This document shows positions 17,428 through 26,465 of a stretch of DNA of 64,000 bases, piece after piece (position 1 is the first letter of the stretch; the number at the start of each line of letters is the position of its first letter). The position numbers and the translations under genes are program-made. The notes beneath the pieces were generated by a model that was not told where the DNA came from, searched no databases, and saw only the letters and a list, made by a program, of their open reading frames with translations. This DNA is from Bacteroides caecigallinarum (GTDB lineage: Bacteria; Bacteroidota; Bacteroidia; Bacteroidales; Bacteroidaceae). The stretch covers positions 1 to 64,000 of the forward strand of contig NZ_JADYTJ010000005.1 of NCBI RefSeq assembly GCF_021531075.1. The letters are read 5' to 3'.

Positions 17428-19389
17428 TTATAGTGCTATTCTCCTAAGTCGTATGCGCAGGTTTGCCAGCTCCGTATCGTCATGTTCCGAAGCTAGTCCG
17501 GTTTGTCGTACACTGAGAGTGTGATTTTTCTTTTTGCTTGTTTCTGTAAGTGTGAAATCCTGTTTGTATATTGTCTGGTTTTCAGACATCCGGAGTATAT
17601 AACTTATGTTTTTCCCTAGCCTGTTGTATACTCTTATTACAATCCTGTTATTTCCTTTCTTGAGGCGTAAAAGAACCTTTTCTGTTCTGAATTCACATCC
17701 GTACGGATTCAGGTGCTTCATTATAGATTTTCCGTTCAGGTAGATTTCTATACCGTTACCTGCTCCGGCGTCTAAAATGATGTTTTGTTCTTTGGGTGAG
17801 TCAATTTCCTGCATTACATAATACGTGTCATGTGCATTGGCTGCAAAAGTCTGTTTGCCAGTGGGTGTTTCCTTCCATGCGGAGTCTTTCATCGGTGGAT
17901 TTACCATGCTTGTGTCTATGCTTGGCAGAGCATGGAATGTTTTGTCCTCCGGTCCGCATATGTATTGTTTTCCCCACACCGTTCCTTCGGCAACGGTCAG
18001 TGTCGATGCCTTGCCGTTGTCAAGCTTCACGTTGTATGTATTGTCGTCAAGTTCTATTTGCAGATTTTTCCCTTTTTCCTGTTCGGTATATATCAGTTCA
18101 AGCTGTTTTAGCATGAGCTGTTCGAAGTACCATGAATATTTCACTGTACTTTTATACGTGGTGCTGAAGTCAAATCCGCTTATGCTATACTGTGGAACAG
18201 CATTGTCCCTTTTCAGTGTAATAGTCCTTATGGGGGCAGGCAGTTGTCCGTCTATGTTCTGTTTGAACTTCAGTGTCAATACGTTTATTGTCTTACTGTT
18301 GTATGCCGATGCTGGTATGGCAATGTCCACCAGTCCGTTTCTCTGTATGCATGTGGCAAGTTTGCCGTCTGCATTTTCAAGTTCGTATTCAGGCATATAC
18401 AGTTTTATTCTTCCGTCTTTTGGATATTTGCCCGACAATATGAAGTACAGTATATTATCCTTTGCGGTAACTGTTCCCCAATCGAAACTTTCCAAAAAAG
18501 GTGAACGTCTTGTCTGGTATATGGCATTGCCGTTAGTTTTCATCCAGTTGCCTATACTTATCATTATTTCCTTGTCGTACGTTCTTATCCTACCGTCGTT
18601 TTCCAGATGTATTCCAAACATGAATCCTCCGCCGCAGGACACGGCATCCGTCATCTTCTGTATTATTCTTTTTGCATCCGACTGGGCATTGTCAATTTCT
18701 ATGGAAGAAGTAGGAAACGTTAGCGACGAATCGTAACGCCAGTTGCATTCCAGAGGGCCTTTGTCGAAATGAAACTTAAGGATATTGCAGAAATCGTACT
18801 GTCCGTTGCCGGCATTGTTGCTTACCATACAATCGGGCTGCACTTTGTGTATCAGTGCATATATTTCTTTGCTCTCTTCAGGAGTCTTTACCTCCATATC
18901 GAAGTCTATTTCCGATATTGGTCCATATTCTGTCAGTAGCTTTGTTATCTGTTTTTTGGTATTATCATTCAGCTTTTCCTGAGCTTTATGTTCCGTATCT
19001 TCGTGTTTGTCCGGCAAGGAATAATAAAGTCCCAACTGTATGTTCCTTTTACGGCATGCTTCACTCAATTCTTTTATAATATCCCTTTTACAGGTCTTGC
19101 TGTCAGGCAGTGCGTTGTAAAAATATATGTTGCCTATTTTGGCAGGTGCAATAATGGTGCGCATACCCGATACTGCTGCAAGAGCGGCTATAGAATCTGC
19201 ATTGAACATATCACAGCTCAAATTCCTGGCAGATGGTTCGTTTTTGGAATCTTTCTGTATTGGTAAAATAATCTTCATGGCCAGCTTATTGTCCAGCCAT
19301 GTTTGTAATGCTTTTTCTGATACTTGTGCGGAAACACAGTTTATGGATATTAACAATAAAGAGAATATGGATAAAATTCGTATCTTCAT
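17428..19389 (-). CDS. GH29-like (alpha-L-fucosidase fold) secreted protein, divergent
   Basis: Secreted protein of about 653 residues with a signal peptide ending near VSAQ. The N-terminal half resembles a GH29 barrel: RDIIKELSEACRKRNIQLGLYYSLPD matches the family strand-helix, and YGPISEIDFDME aligns with the segment that holds the nucleophile (YGPI..WFDG), giving Asp164. However, the usual HHDGF motif is replaced by IGNIYFY, so two sugar-binding histidines are missing. The C-terminal part (about 490-620) looks like a beta-sandwich carbohydrate-binding region. The start is the ATG at 19389, downstream of the -7 element; nine more codons upstream are open. Substrate and activity are uncertain. 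Confidence 0.7.
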   Translation of the reverse strand: MKIRILSIFSLLLISINCVSAQVSEKALQTWLDNKLAMKIILPIQKDSKNEPSARNLSCDMFNADSIAALAAVSGMRTIIAPAKIGNIYFYNALPDSKTCKRDIIKELSEACRKRNIQLGLYYSLPDKHEDTEHKAQEKLNDNTKKQITKLLTEYGPISEIDFDMEVKTPEESKEIYALIHKVQPDCMVSNNAGNGQYDFCNILKFHFDKGPLECNWRYDSSLTFPTSSIEIDNAQSDAKRIIQKMTDAVSCGGGFMFGIHLENDGRIRTYDKEIMISIGNWMKTNGNAIYQTRRSPFLESFDWGTVTAKDNILYFILSGKYPKDGRIKLYMPEYELENADGKLATCIQRNGLVDIAIPASAYNSKTINVLTLKFKQNIDGQLPAPIRTITLKRDNAVPQYSISGFDFSTTYKSTVKYSWYFEQLMLKQLELIYTEQEKGKNLQIELDDNTYNVKLDNGKASTLTVAEGTVWGKQYICGPEDKTFHALPSIDTSMVNPPMKDSAWKETPTGKQTFAANAHDTYYVMQEIDSPKEQNIILDAGAGNGIEIYLNGKSIMKHLNPYGCEFRTEKVLLRLKKGNNRIVIRVYNRLGKNISYILRMSENQTIYKQDFTLTETSKKKNHTLSVRQTGLASEHDDTELANLRIRLRRIAL

Positions 19390-19413
19390 AATATATAATG
19401 ATATAATGATGAG

Positions 19414-19421
19414 CAAAGATA
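19414..19421 (-). promoter_or_regulatory. -7 element of the GH29-like gene
   Basis: On the minus strand this reads TATCTTTG. It lies 25 bases before the ATG at 19389 and rules out the longer frame. Confidence 0.55.
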
Positions 19422-19502
19422 ATTACTTCTTTTGTGATATGCTAACTTTTCATTAATTTTACGGCTCGTATTTATAAGTATTATTAAAAACTAAAAAAGA
19501 CA

Positions 19503-20204
19503 ATGAAAAAACTGTTTTTATCAATCATCATTTGTATGATGGCAGCTATTGCCGGTGCGCAGAATGTTCAGTTGCATTATGACTTCGGTAGTTCGATTTA
19601 TGACTCTCAGAACACAAGAGCAAAAGTTACAACTACTGTAGAAATGTTCAAGCCCGACAGATGGGGTAGTACATTCTTCTTTGTGGATATGGACTATGCC
19701 AAGGAAGGAGTGGTAGGAGCATATTGGGAAATAGCGCGTGAACTGAATTTCTGGGGTGGACCATTCTCTGCACATGTGGAATACAACGGTGGAGCAAATG
19801 GTATAAACAATGCTTACCTTCTTGGTGCCACTTATACATGGAACAATGCTGATTTCTCTAAAGGATTTACATTCACTCCTACATATAAAATCATCCAGAA
19901 AAATCCAAAGCCGCATAACTTCCAGTTGACAGCTACATGGTATCTGCATTTCTGTAAGGGTAAATACACGTTCACCGGATTTGCCGATTTCTGGAAAGAA
20001 AAACATACAGATTTCGAGAAAGGCGAAGAACATAACTTTACTTTCATAACAGAACCACAGTTCTGGGTGAATTTGAACAAGTTTGATAAAGTGGCAGATG
20101 ATTTCAATTTAAGTGTAGGTACAGAGTGGGAAATTTCTTCAAACTTCGGTATAATGAATGGTTGGAAGTGGATGCCTACATTGGCAATGAAATGGTCTTT
20201 CTAA
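19503..20204 (+). CDS. DUF5020 outer-membrane protein, Tsx-like channel candidate
   Basis: Protein of 233 residues with a signal peptide (about 1-19, ending AGAQ). It shows repeated amphipathic strands rich in aromatic residues (WGSTFFFVDMDYA, FSAHVEYNGGANG, KYTFTGFADFWKEKH, FITEPQFWVNL) and a C-terminal Phe, all typical of a 10-12-strand outer-membrane barrel. It matches the DUF5020 pattern, which resembles nucleoside-specific Tsx channels. It lies 16 bases upstream of a purine permease gene, so I infer that it carries nucleobases or nucleosides across the outer membrane for that permease. It diverges from the GH29-like gene. Confidence 0.75.
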   Translation: MKKLFLSIIICMMAAIAGAQNVQLHYDFGSSIYDSQNTRAKVTTTVEMFKPDRWGSTFFFVDMDYAKEGVVGAYWEIARELNFWGGPFSAHVEYNGGANGINNAYLLGATYTWNNADFSKGFTFTPTYKIIQKNPKPHNFQLTATWYLHFCKGKYTFTGFADFWKEKHTDFEKGEEHNFTFITEPQFWVNLNKFDKVADDFNLSVGTEWEISSNFGIMNGWKWMPTLAMKWSF

Positions 20205-20220
20205 AAAAATATAAATCGTC

Positions 20221-21507
20221 ATGTTAGAAAAACTTTTCGGATTCGACAGGAATGTTACCCGTGTGCGTACTGAAATTCTGGCGGGTATCACTACATTCCT
20301 TACTATGGCATATATACTTGCCGTAAATCCTAATATCCTTAGTGCTACAGGTATGGACAAGGGTGCCCTGTTCACTACTACTGTGGTGGCTTCTGCCTTT
20401 GCCACACTGCTGATGGCATTCTATGCAAAACTTCCTTTCGGACTTGCTCCGGGCATGGGGCTTAACGCTTTCTTTGCATATACCGTGTGTCTCACTATGG
20501 GATATACATGGCAGTTTGCTCTGACTGCTGTATTGATTGAAGGTATTATCTTCATATTATTGACAGTTACAAATCTGCGCGAGAAGATTGTTGATGCGAT
20601 ACCTGTCACACTGAAGAATGCCATAGGTGCCGGTATAGGTCTGTTCATCTCTTTCATCGGATTGCAGAATGCCGGTATTATAGTGAACAACGATGCTACA
20701 CTTATCAGCATGGGAAATATCACTTCCGGACCGGCGTTGCTTGGTATGATAGGTCTTGTAATAACTTCCATCCTTTTGGTCAAAGGAGTAAGAGGTGCAT
20801 TATTGTTTGGTATTCTTATCACAACACTGATAGGTATTCCTATGGGTATCACTAAGTTCGATGGTATCATCAGCACTCCTCCTTCTATAGAACCTATCTT
20901 CTGGCAGTTTGAATGGCACAATATATTCACAAAGGAAATGATAGTAGTGGTGTTTACATTCCTCTTTGTGGATATGTTCGACACTATCGGAACATTGGTG
21001 GGTGTTACTACCAAAGCCGGAATGATGGACAAGAACGGTAAGATACCTCATCTGAAACAGGCTTTCATGGTCGATGCCATAGGTACCACAGCCGGTGCCA
21101 TGCTTGGAACAAGTACCATCACTACATTCGTAGAGAGTGCTTCAGGAGTAGGCGAGGGTGGTAGAAGCGGTCTTACATCGTTCGTTACTGCTGTCTGCTT
21201 CCTTCTTTCACTGTTTCTTGCTCCTTTCTTCCTCTCTGTTCCGGGAGCAGCTACAGCACCTGTATTGATTCTGGTGGGACTGATGATGATGTCATCGGTT
21301 CTGAAAGTAAATTTTGCCGACTATTCCGAAGCTATTCCTGCATTTATCTGTATCATCTTCATGCCTTTGGCATACAGTATTTCGGATGGTATCGTACTCG
21401 GAATGATAAGCTACGTTCTTATAAACCTGCTCACTGGCAAGTATAAGAAACTCACAATTGGTATGTATATACTGGCTGCAATATTCGTATTGAAGTTTTT
21501 TGTCTGA
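20221..21507 (+). CDS. NCS2 family purine (adenine/guanine/hypoxanthine) permease
   Basis: Inner-membrane transporter of 428 residues with about 12-14 hydrophobic segments. AzgA/PbuG-type signatures are present: TEILAGITTFLTMAYILAVNP near the start, LPFGLAPGMGLNAFFAYTV, FLFVDMFDTIGTLVGVT, and GTSTITTFVESASGVGEGGRSGL. The family imports purine nucleobases by proton symport. The 16-base spacing to the DUF5020 gene supports a two-gene uptake operon. No purine riboswitch is recognisable upstream. A terminator follows. Confidence 0.93.
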   Translation: MLEKLFGFDRNVTRVRTEILAGITTFLTMAYILAVNPNILSATGMDKGALFTTTVVASAFATLLMAFYAKLPFGLAPGMGLNAFFAYTVCLTMGYTWQFALTAVLIEGIIFILLTVTNLREKIVDAIPVTLKNAIGAGIGLFISFIGLQNAGIIVNNDATLISMGNITSGPALLGMIGLVITSILLVKGVRGALLFGILITTLIGIPMGITKFDGIISTPPSIEPIFWQFEWHNIFTKEMIVVVFTFLFVDMFDTIGTLVGVTTKAGMMDKNGKIPHLKQAFMVDAIGTTAGAMLGTSTITTFVESASGVGEGGRSGLTSFVTAVCFLLSLFLAPFFLSVPGAATAPVLILVGLMMMSSVLKVNFADYSEAIPAFICIIFMPLAYSISDGIVLGMISYVLINLLTGKYKKLTIGMYILAAIFVLKFFV

Positions 21508-21537
21508 TAATAGATAACGTTGAGCGAACGCATAATT

Positions 21538-21582
21538 AACGCCTGGTGAACACTGAGTGAACGGTGTTCTCCAGGCGTTTTT
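21538..21582 (+). terminator. Terminator after the purine permease
   Basis: Stem AACGCCTGG-TGAACAC with its complement around an 10-base loop, followed by a T-run. Confidence 0.85.
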
Positions 21583-21638
21583 TATGTGTTCATTATATGT
21601 TCACTGGGTTGAATTTAGGATTTGCGAAATATAAATTC

Positions 21639-21646
21639 TATCTTTG
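21639..21646 (+). promoter_or_regulatory. -7 element of the AAA-ATPase-like gene
   Basis: TATCTTTG matches TAnnTTTG and lies 27 bases before the ATG at 21674. A TTTG at 21621 is too close to be a standard -33 box. Confidence 0.5.
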
Positions 21647-21673
21647 TGTTTAAGATAAAAAAATCAGTCAGTC

Positions 21674-23224
21674 ATGAGCAAACTTTATCCTATAGGCATA
21701 CAGAGTTTTGAGAATCTACGAAAGAGAGATTATATCTATGTTGACAAAACAGCATTGATATACCAGCTGATAAGTACCGGAAAGTATTATTTCCTCAGCC
21801 GTCCCCGCCGTTTCGGCAAGAGTCTGCTTATATCTACTCTCGAAGCGTATTTTTCCGGCAAACGTGAACTTTTTGCCGGGCTGGAAATGGAGAAACTGGA
21901 AAAGGAATGGATAGAGTATCCTGTGCTGCATCTTGACCTGAACACACAAAAATATGACAGTATAGAAAAGCTTGAAGGTATTCTTAATGACGCTTTGTGC
22001 AGATGGGAAGATATTTATGGTAGCAGGGAAAGTGAAACCAGCTTGTCTTTACGTTTTCAGGGGGTAATCCGCAGAGCAGCCGAAAAGACCGGACATAACA
22101 CTGTTATTCTCATAGATGAATATGACAAGCCTATGCTTCAGGCCATAGGCAATCCTGAACTTCAGACAGAATACCGCAATACCCTGAAAGCTTTCTATGG
22201 AGCATTGAAGTCATGCGACGGATACATACAGTTTGCCATGCTAACAGGTGTTACAAAATTCGGAAAAGTAAGTGTGTTCAGCGATTTGAACAATCTGATG
22301 GATATCTCCATGATAAACCGTTTCTCCGAAATATGCGGAATAACCGAAGAGGAACTTCACAGATATTTTGATGATGATATTCACACTCTGGCCGAGAAAC
22401 TTGGAACAGGTTATGAGGAAGCCTGCGCACGTCTGAAACTGAATTATGACGGTTATCATTTCAGCTTTAAGTCACCGGGTATGTATAATCCTTTCAGTAT
22501 CCTCAATACCTTTGCCAATATGCAGATTGATAATTACTGGTTTGCCACGGGTACGCCTACATATCTGGTTGAGCTGATGAAGCAGCATAACTACAATGTT
22601 GAGGAGATAGAGGATATAGTGACCAGCGGTCCTGTTCTTGATTCCATAGATGCGGCATCCACCGACCCGGTTCCTGTAATCTATCAGAGCGGCTATCTTA
22701 CAATCAAGGGCTATAATGAAGAGTTCGAGAACTACACTCTCGGTTTCCCTAACCGTGAGGTTGAGCAGGGCTTTTTCCGTTTCCTTCTTCCCAATTATGC
22801 CTCCGTCAGCGTAACAAAATCTCCATATGAGATACAGCGTTTCGTAACAGACGTGCGCAAAGGTGATGTGGATTCTTTCCTGATCCGCCTGCAGACTTTC
22901 TTCGATGATATACCATACGAACTTGCTCCACGCGACCGTGAGGTACACTATCAGAACATTCTCTACATAGTGTTCAAACTTATGGGATTCCATGCGGAAG
23001 TGGAGTATCATACATCGCGCGGACGAGTGGACCTCGTGCTGAAGACCTCCGACTATATCTATGTCATGGAATTCAAGCTTGACGGAACAGCCGAGGAGGC
23101 AATGGCTCAGATAGACGCTAAAGGGTATGCCTCCGCATTTGCAGCCGACGGACGAAAGGTAGTCAAGGTAGGAGTGAATTTCAGTTCCGAGACAAGAACT
23201 ATAGACAGGTGGATAATAGCCTGA
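21674..23224 (+). CDS. AAA-ATPase-like protein with C-terminal PD-(D/E)XK nuclease domain
   Basis: Protein of 516 residues of the paralogous family abundant in Bacteroidota (AAA-ATPase_like/DUF1703 architecture). The N-terminal P-loop variant is FLSRPRRFGKSLL and the Walker B is VILIDEYDKPM. The C-terminal domain has RGRVDLVL followed by YVMEFKLDG, the D...ExK pattern of the PD-(D/E)XK nuclease superfamily. It is generally thought to be part of mobile or defence-related gene pools, but no function is established. It stands alone between a terminator and the Fic gene. GC content appears close to its neighbours. Confidence 0.88.
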   Translation: MSKLYPIGIQSFENLRKRDYIYVDKTALIYQLISTGKYYFLSRPRRFGKSLLISTLEAYFSGKRELFAGLEMEKLEKEWIEYPVLHLDLNTQKYDSIEKLEGILNDALCRWEDIYGSRESETSLSLRFQGVIRRAAEKTGHNTVILIDEYDKPMLQAIGNPELQTEYRNTLKAFYGALKSCDGYIQFAMLTGVTKFGKVSVFSDLNNLMDISMINRFSEICGITEEELHRYFDDDIHTLAEKLGTGYEEACARLKLNYDGYHFSFKSPGMYNPFSILNTFANMQIDNYWFATGTPTYLVELMKQHNYNVEEIEDIVTSGPVLDSIDAASTDPVPVIYQSGYLTIKGYNEEFENYTLGFPNREVEQGFFRFLLPNYASVSVTKSPYEIQRFVTDVRKGDVDSFLIRLQTFFDDIPYELAPRDREVHYQNILYIVFKLMGFHAEVEYHTSRGRVDLVLKTSDYIYVMEFKLDGTAEEAMAQIDAKGYASAFAADGRKVVKVGVNFSSETRTIDRWIIA

Positions 23225-23242
23225 CTTTATTTGAGTGAAATA

Positions 23243-23304
23243 TTGCCGATATCGGCAAAAAATGTATCTTTGCCCTGATATTTTATTATATAAACTTGCC
23301 GATA
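23243..23304 (+). promoter_or_regulatory. Promoter and operator-like palindrome of the Fic gene
   Basis: A perfect 16-base palindrome TTGCCGATATCGGCAA lies at 23243-23258. Its first three bases serve as the -33 TTG, exactly 19 bases before the -7 box TATCTTTG at 23265-23272. A further half-site TTGCCGATA lies at 23296-23304 in the leader. A protein bound to the palindrome would cover the promoter. The Fic protein has an N-terminal helix-turn-helix, so autoregulation is possible (inference). Confidence 0.65.
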
Positions 23305-23317
23305 GATTTTATAGGAT

Positions 23318-24208
23318 ATGAAATATATTTCAGTTACAGAATTCGCTGCCAAGCATGGTATATCGGAACGGACGGTTCGTAATTATTGTGCGACAGGTAA
23401 GATTGAGGGTGTAATACTGGTAGGTAAAACATGGAACATTCCTGCCGATTCGGAAGCTCCGAAGAGAGGAAGGCAAAAGCATGAGACTATGCCTTTGCTT
23501 AAAATATTGCGGGAACAAAAGGAAATGAAACTGAAAGGTGGGATATATCATCGGACTCAGATTGATTTGACATACAACTCCAATCATATAGAAGGAAGTC
23601 GCCTTACTCATGATCAGACGAGATACATATTTGAGACCAATACAATAGGTTTTGAGGGGGAAAGTGTGAAAGTCGATGATATTGTTGAGACCACAAACCA
23701 TTTCCGTTGTATTGACATGATTATAGACAAGGCTGAAGAACGCCTGACAGAGGGATTCATAAAAGAACTTCACCGGATACTAAAGTCCGGAACTTCTGAC
23801 AGTCTTAAATCATGGTTTGCGGTGGGTGATTATAAGAAGATACCCAATGAGGTTGGGGGAATGGAAACTGTCGCTCCTGAGAACACAAAACATGAGATTG
23901 CCAGGCTATTGAAAGAATATAATGCCATAAAGAAAAAGACTTTTGATGATATTCTTGATTTTCACCAGCGGTTTGAGTCAATACATCCTTTTCAGGATGG
24001 GAATGGTAGGGTAGGGCGACTTATAATGTTTAAGGAATGTCTTGCAAATGGTATAGTACCCTTCATTATAACCGATGAACTGAAGATGTTTTATTATCGT
24101 GGCTTGCAGCAATGGCCGCATATAAAGGAATATCTCAGAGATACATGTCTTGCTGCACAGGATGAATACAAGGTCTTGTTGGATTATTTCCGCATACAAT
24201 ATAATTGA
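23318..24208 (+). CDS. Fic family protein (AMP-transferase type) with N-terminal HTH
   Basis: Protein of 296 residues. Residues 1-45 form a MerR/excisionase-type helix-turn-helix (SVTEFAAKHGISERTVRNYC). The inhibitory motif SNHIEG lies at 88-93, before the Fic core, so it is a class II Fic. The catalytic motif HPFQDGNGR is intact at 222-230 (His222). Such enzymes usually transfer AMP from ATP to a protein hydroxyl, and the inhibitory Glu92 restrains activity. The target is unknown. The gene has its own promoter with a palindrome over the -33 box, which the HTH domain might bind. No separate antitoxin gene is adjacent. Confidence 0.9.
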   Translation: MKYISVTEFAAKHGISERTVRNYCATGKIEGVILVGKTWNIPADSEAPKRGRQKHETMPLLKILREQKEMKLKGGIYHRTQIDLTYNSNHIEGSRLTHDQTRYIFETNTIGFEGESVKVDDIVETTNHFRCIDMIIDKAEERLTEGFIKELHRILKSGTSDSLKSWFAVGDYKKIPNEVGGMETVAPENTKHEIARLLKEYNAIKKKTFDDILDFHQRFESIHPFQDGNGRVGRLIMFKECLANGIVPFIITDELKMFYYRGLQQWPHIKEYLRDTCLAAQDEYKVLLDYFRIQYN

Positions 24209-24221
24209 ATAAGTAAATAAA

Positions 24222-24287
24222 ATCCGGTTTTTAAACACTGTTTAAATAGTATTTAATAACCATTTAAATAGCATTTAAAAACCGGAT
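24222..24287. terminator. Bidirectional terminator between fic and mutB
   Basis: An outer 14-base stem (ATCCGGTTTTTAAA with its complement) encloses an AT-rich loop containing repeats of TTTAAATAG. It separates the convergent fic and mutB genes. Confidence 0.65.
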
Positions 24288-24312
24288 AATTTATTGTCTT
24301 ACTTGTAGAATA

Positions 24313-26463
24313 TTACTCTTCAGTTTCCATCAACAGTTCCATAACCTGGCAAGCAGATTTTGCTACTGATGTACCAGGACCGAAGATAGCCATAACGCCT
24401 GCCTTGTAGAGGAAGTCATAGTCCTGAGCTGGGATTACACCACCTGCGAATACAAGTATATCTTCGCGACCAAGTTTCTTCAGTTCGGCGATAATCTGTG
24501 GAATAAGAGTCTTATGACCAGCCGCAAGTGAAGAAACACCTACTGCATGAACGTCGTTTTCCACTGCATCGCGTGCTGCTTCTTCCGGAGTCTGGAACAA
24601 TGGTCCCATATCAACGTCGAAACCACAGTCGGCGAAACCTGTTGCTACAACTTTTGCACCACGGTCGTGTCCGTCCTGACCCATCTTGGCAATCATTACA
24701 CGTGGGCGGCGACCTTCTTTCTTCGCAAATTCTTCTGTCAGTTCGCAAGCTCTTGCGAAATCTGCATCTTTCTTACTTTCTGATGAATACACGCCTGATA
24801 TTGTTCTGATTATTGCTTTATAACGTCCTACTACCACTTCGCAAGCATCTGAGATTTCTCCCAATGTAGCGCGAACTCGTGCTGCTTCGACTGCAAGTTC
24901 AAGCAAGTTGCCCTTACCTGTCTTCACACATTCTGTGATTGCTGCAAGAGCCTTGTCAACTTCAGCCTGGTTGCGGCCTTCCTTCAAGCGGCGGAGGTTT
25001 TCAATCTGTTCCTGACGAACGGCTGTGTTATCCACTTCGAGGATATCAATTGGGTCTTCTTTTTCAAGACGGTATTTGTTTGTACCCACGATAGTCTGTT
25101 CGCCTGAGTCGATACGTGCCTGAGTACGGGCTGCAGCCTCTTCGATACGCATCTTAGGGATACCTGTTTCGATGGCCTTTGCCATACCGCCCAGACGTTC
25201 GATTTCCTGAATATGTTCCCAAGCCTTGTGGGCAAGTTCGTTTGTAAGAGCCTCAACATAGTAAGAACCGCCCCATGGGTCAACGTTCTTGCATATCTGA
25301 GTTTCTTCCTGAATATAAATCTGAGTGTTACGTGCGATACGTGCAGAGAAGTCTGTAGGAAGTGCGATGGCTTCGTCAAGCGCGTTTGTATGCAGTGACT
25401 GAGTGTGACCAAGAGCGGCAGCCATAGCCTCGATACAAGTACGGCCTACGTTGTTGAATGGGTCCTGTTCTGTGAGCGACCATCCTGAAGTCTGTGAGTG
25501 GGTACGCAATGCAAGTGACTTAGGGTTCTTTGGATTGAACTGTTTTACAATCTTAGCCCAAAGCATACGTGCGGCACGCATCTTCGCAATTTCCATGAAA
25601 TGGTTCATACCGATAGCCCAGAAGAACGAGAGGCGAGGAGCGAAGGCATCAATGTCGATACCTGCAGCTACACCGGCACGGAGATATTCAAGACCGTCGG
25701 CAAGAGTGTAAGCCAACTCGATATCTGCTGTAGCACCTGCTTCCTGCATGTGGTAACCAGAGATAGAGATTGAGTTGAACTTAGGCATCTTCTGTGAAGT
25801 ATATTCGAAGATGTCAGAGATAATCTTCATTGAGAATGCAGGTGGGTAGATATATGTGTTACGCACCATGAACTCTTTAAGGATATCGTTCTGGATTGTA
25901 CCTGCCATTTCTTCAAGTTTAGCGCCCTGTTCAAGTCCGGCATTGATATAGAATGCCATAACTGGAAGCACCGCACCGTTCATGGTCATTGATACGGACA
26001 TCTTGTTCAATGGAATACCGTCGAAAAGAACCTTCATGTTTTCTAGCGAGCAGATAGATACTCCGGCTTTACCTACATCGCCCACTACACGTGGATGGTC
26101 AGGGTCGTAACCGCGGTGAGTAGGAAGGTCGAATGCTACTGAAAGACCTTTCTGGCCTGATGCAAGGTTACGGCGATAGAATGCGTTTGATTCTTCGGCT
26201 GTAGAGAATCCTGCATACTGGCGGATAGTCCAAGGACGGAAAGTGTACATCATTGAGTAAGGGCCGCGAAGATAAGGAGGGATACCTGCCACATAGTCAA
26301 GGTGTTCCATTCCTTCAAGGTCTTCTTTTGTATAGACCGGTTTTACCTGAATCTGTTCCGGTGTTCTCCAATTGGCTTCGATGCCATTGGCTTTCTGCCA
26401 TTCCATACCGTCTTTAGGCTGGAATCCGGCATATATATCGATGTTTTTGAAATTCGGTTTCAT
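24313..26463 (-). CDS. mutB: Methylmalonyl-CoA mutase, large (catalytic) subunit
   Basis: Adenosylcobalamin-dependent mutase of 716 residues that interconverts succinyl-CoA and methylmalonyl-CoA; in Bacteroidales this leads to propionate. The N-terminal TIM barrel carries [18 protein letters not shown] and the CoA/substrate segments. The C-terminal B12-binding domain has the DGHDRG motif (cobalamin ligand His599) and [12 protein letters not shown]. The start follows the stop of the small-subunit gene by two bases, so translation is tightly linked. The 3' end is followed by a convergent terminator. Confidence 0.97.
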   Translation of the reverse strand: MKPNFKNIDIYAGFQPKDGMEWQKANGIEANWRTPEQIQVKPVYTKEDLEGMEHLDYVAGIPPYLRGPYSMMYTFRPWTIRQYAGFSTAEESNAFYRRNLASGQKGLSVAFDLPTHRGYDPDHPRVVGDVGKAGVSICSLENMKVLFDGIPLNKMSVSMTMNGAVLPVMAFYINAGLEQGAKLEEMAGTIQNDILKEFMVRNTYIYPPAFSMKIISDIFEYTSQKMPKFNSISISGYHMQEAGATADIELAYTLADGLEYLRAGVAAGIDIDAFAPRLSFFWAIGMNHFMEIAKMRAARMLWAKIVKQFNPKNPKSLALRTHSQTSGWSLTEQDPFNNVGRTCIEAMAAALGHTQSLHTNALDEAIALPTDFSARIARNTQIYIQEETQICKNVDPWGGSYYVEALTNELAHKAWEHIQEIERLGGMAKAIETGIPKMRIEEAAARTQARIDSGEQTIVGTNKYRLEKEDPIDILEVDNTAVRQEQIENLRRLKEGRNQAEVDKALAAITECVKTGKGNLLELAVEAARVRATLGEISDACEVVVGRYKAIIRTISGVYSSESKKDADFARACELTEEFAKKEGRRPRVMIAKMGQDGHDRGAKVVATGFADCGFDVDMGPLFQTPEEAARDAVENDVHAVGVSSLAAGHKTLIPQIIAELKKLGREDILVFAGGVIPAQDYDFLYKAGVMAIFGPGTSVAKSACQVMELLMETEE

Positions 26464-26465
26464 AG

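Noticed and set aside
19420-19502. Purine riboswitch before the DUF5020/purine permease genes
   Set aside because: The gap is short and shows no three-way junction or the conserved loop sequences.
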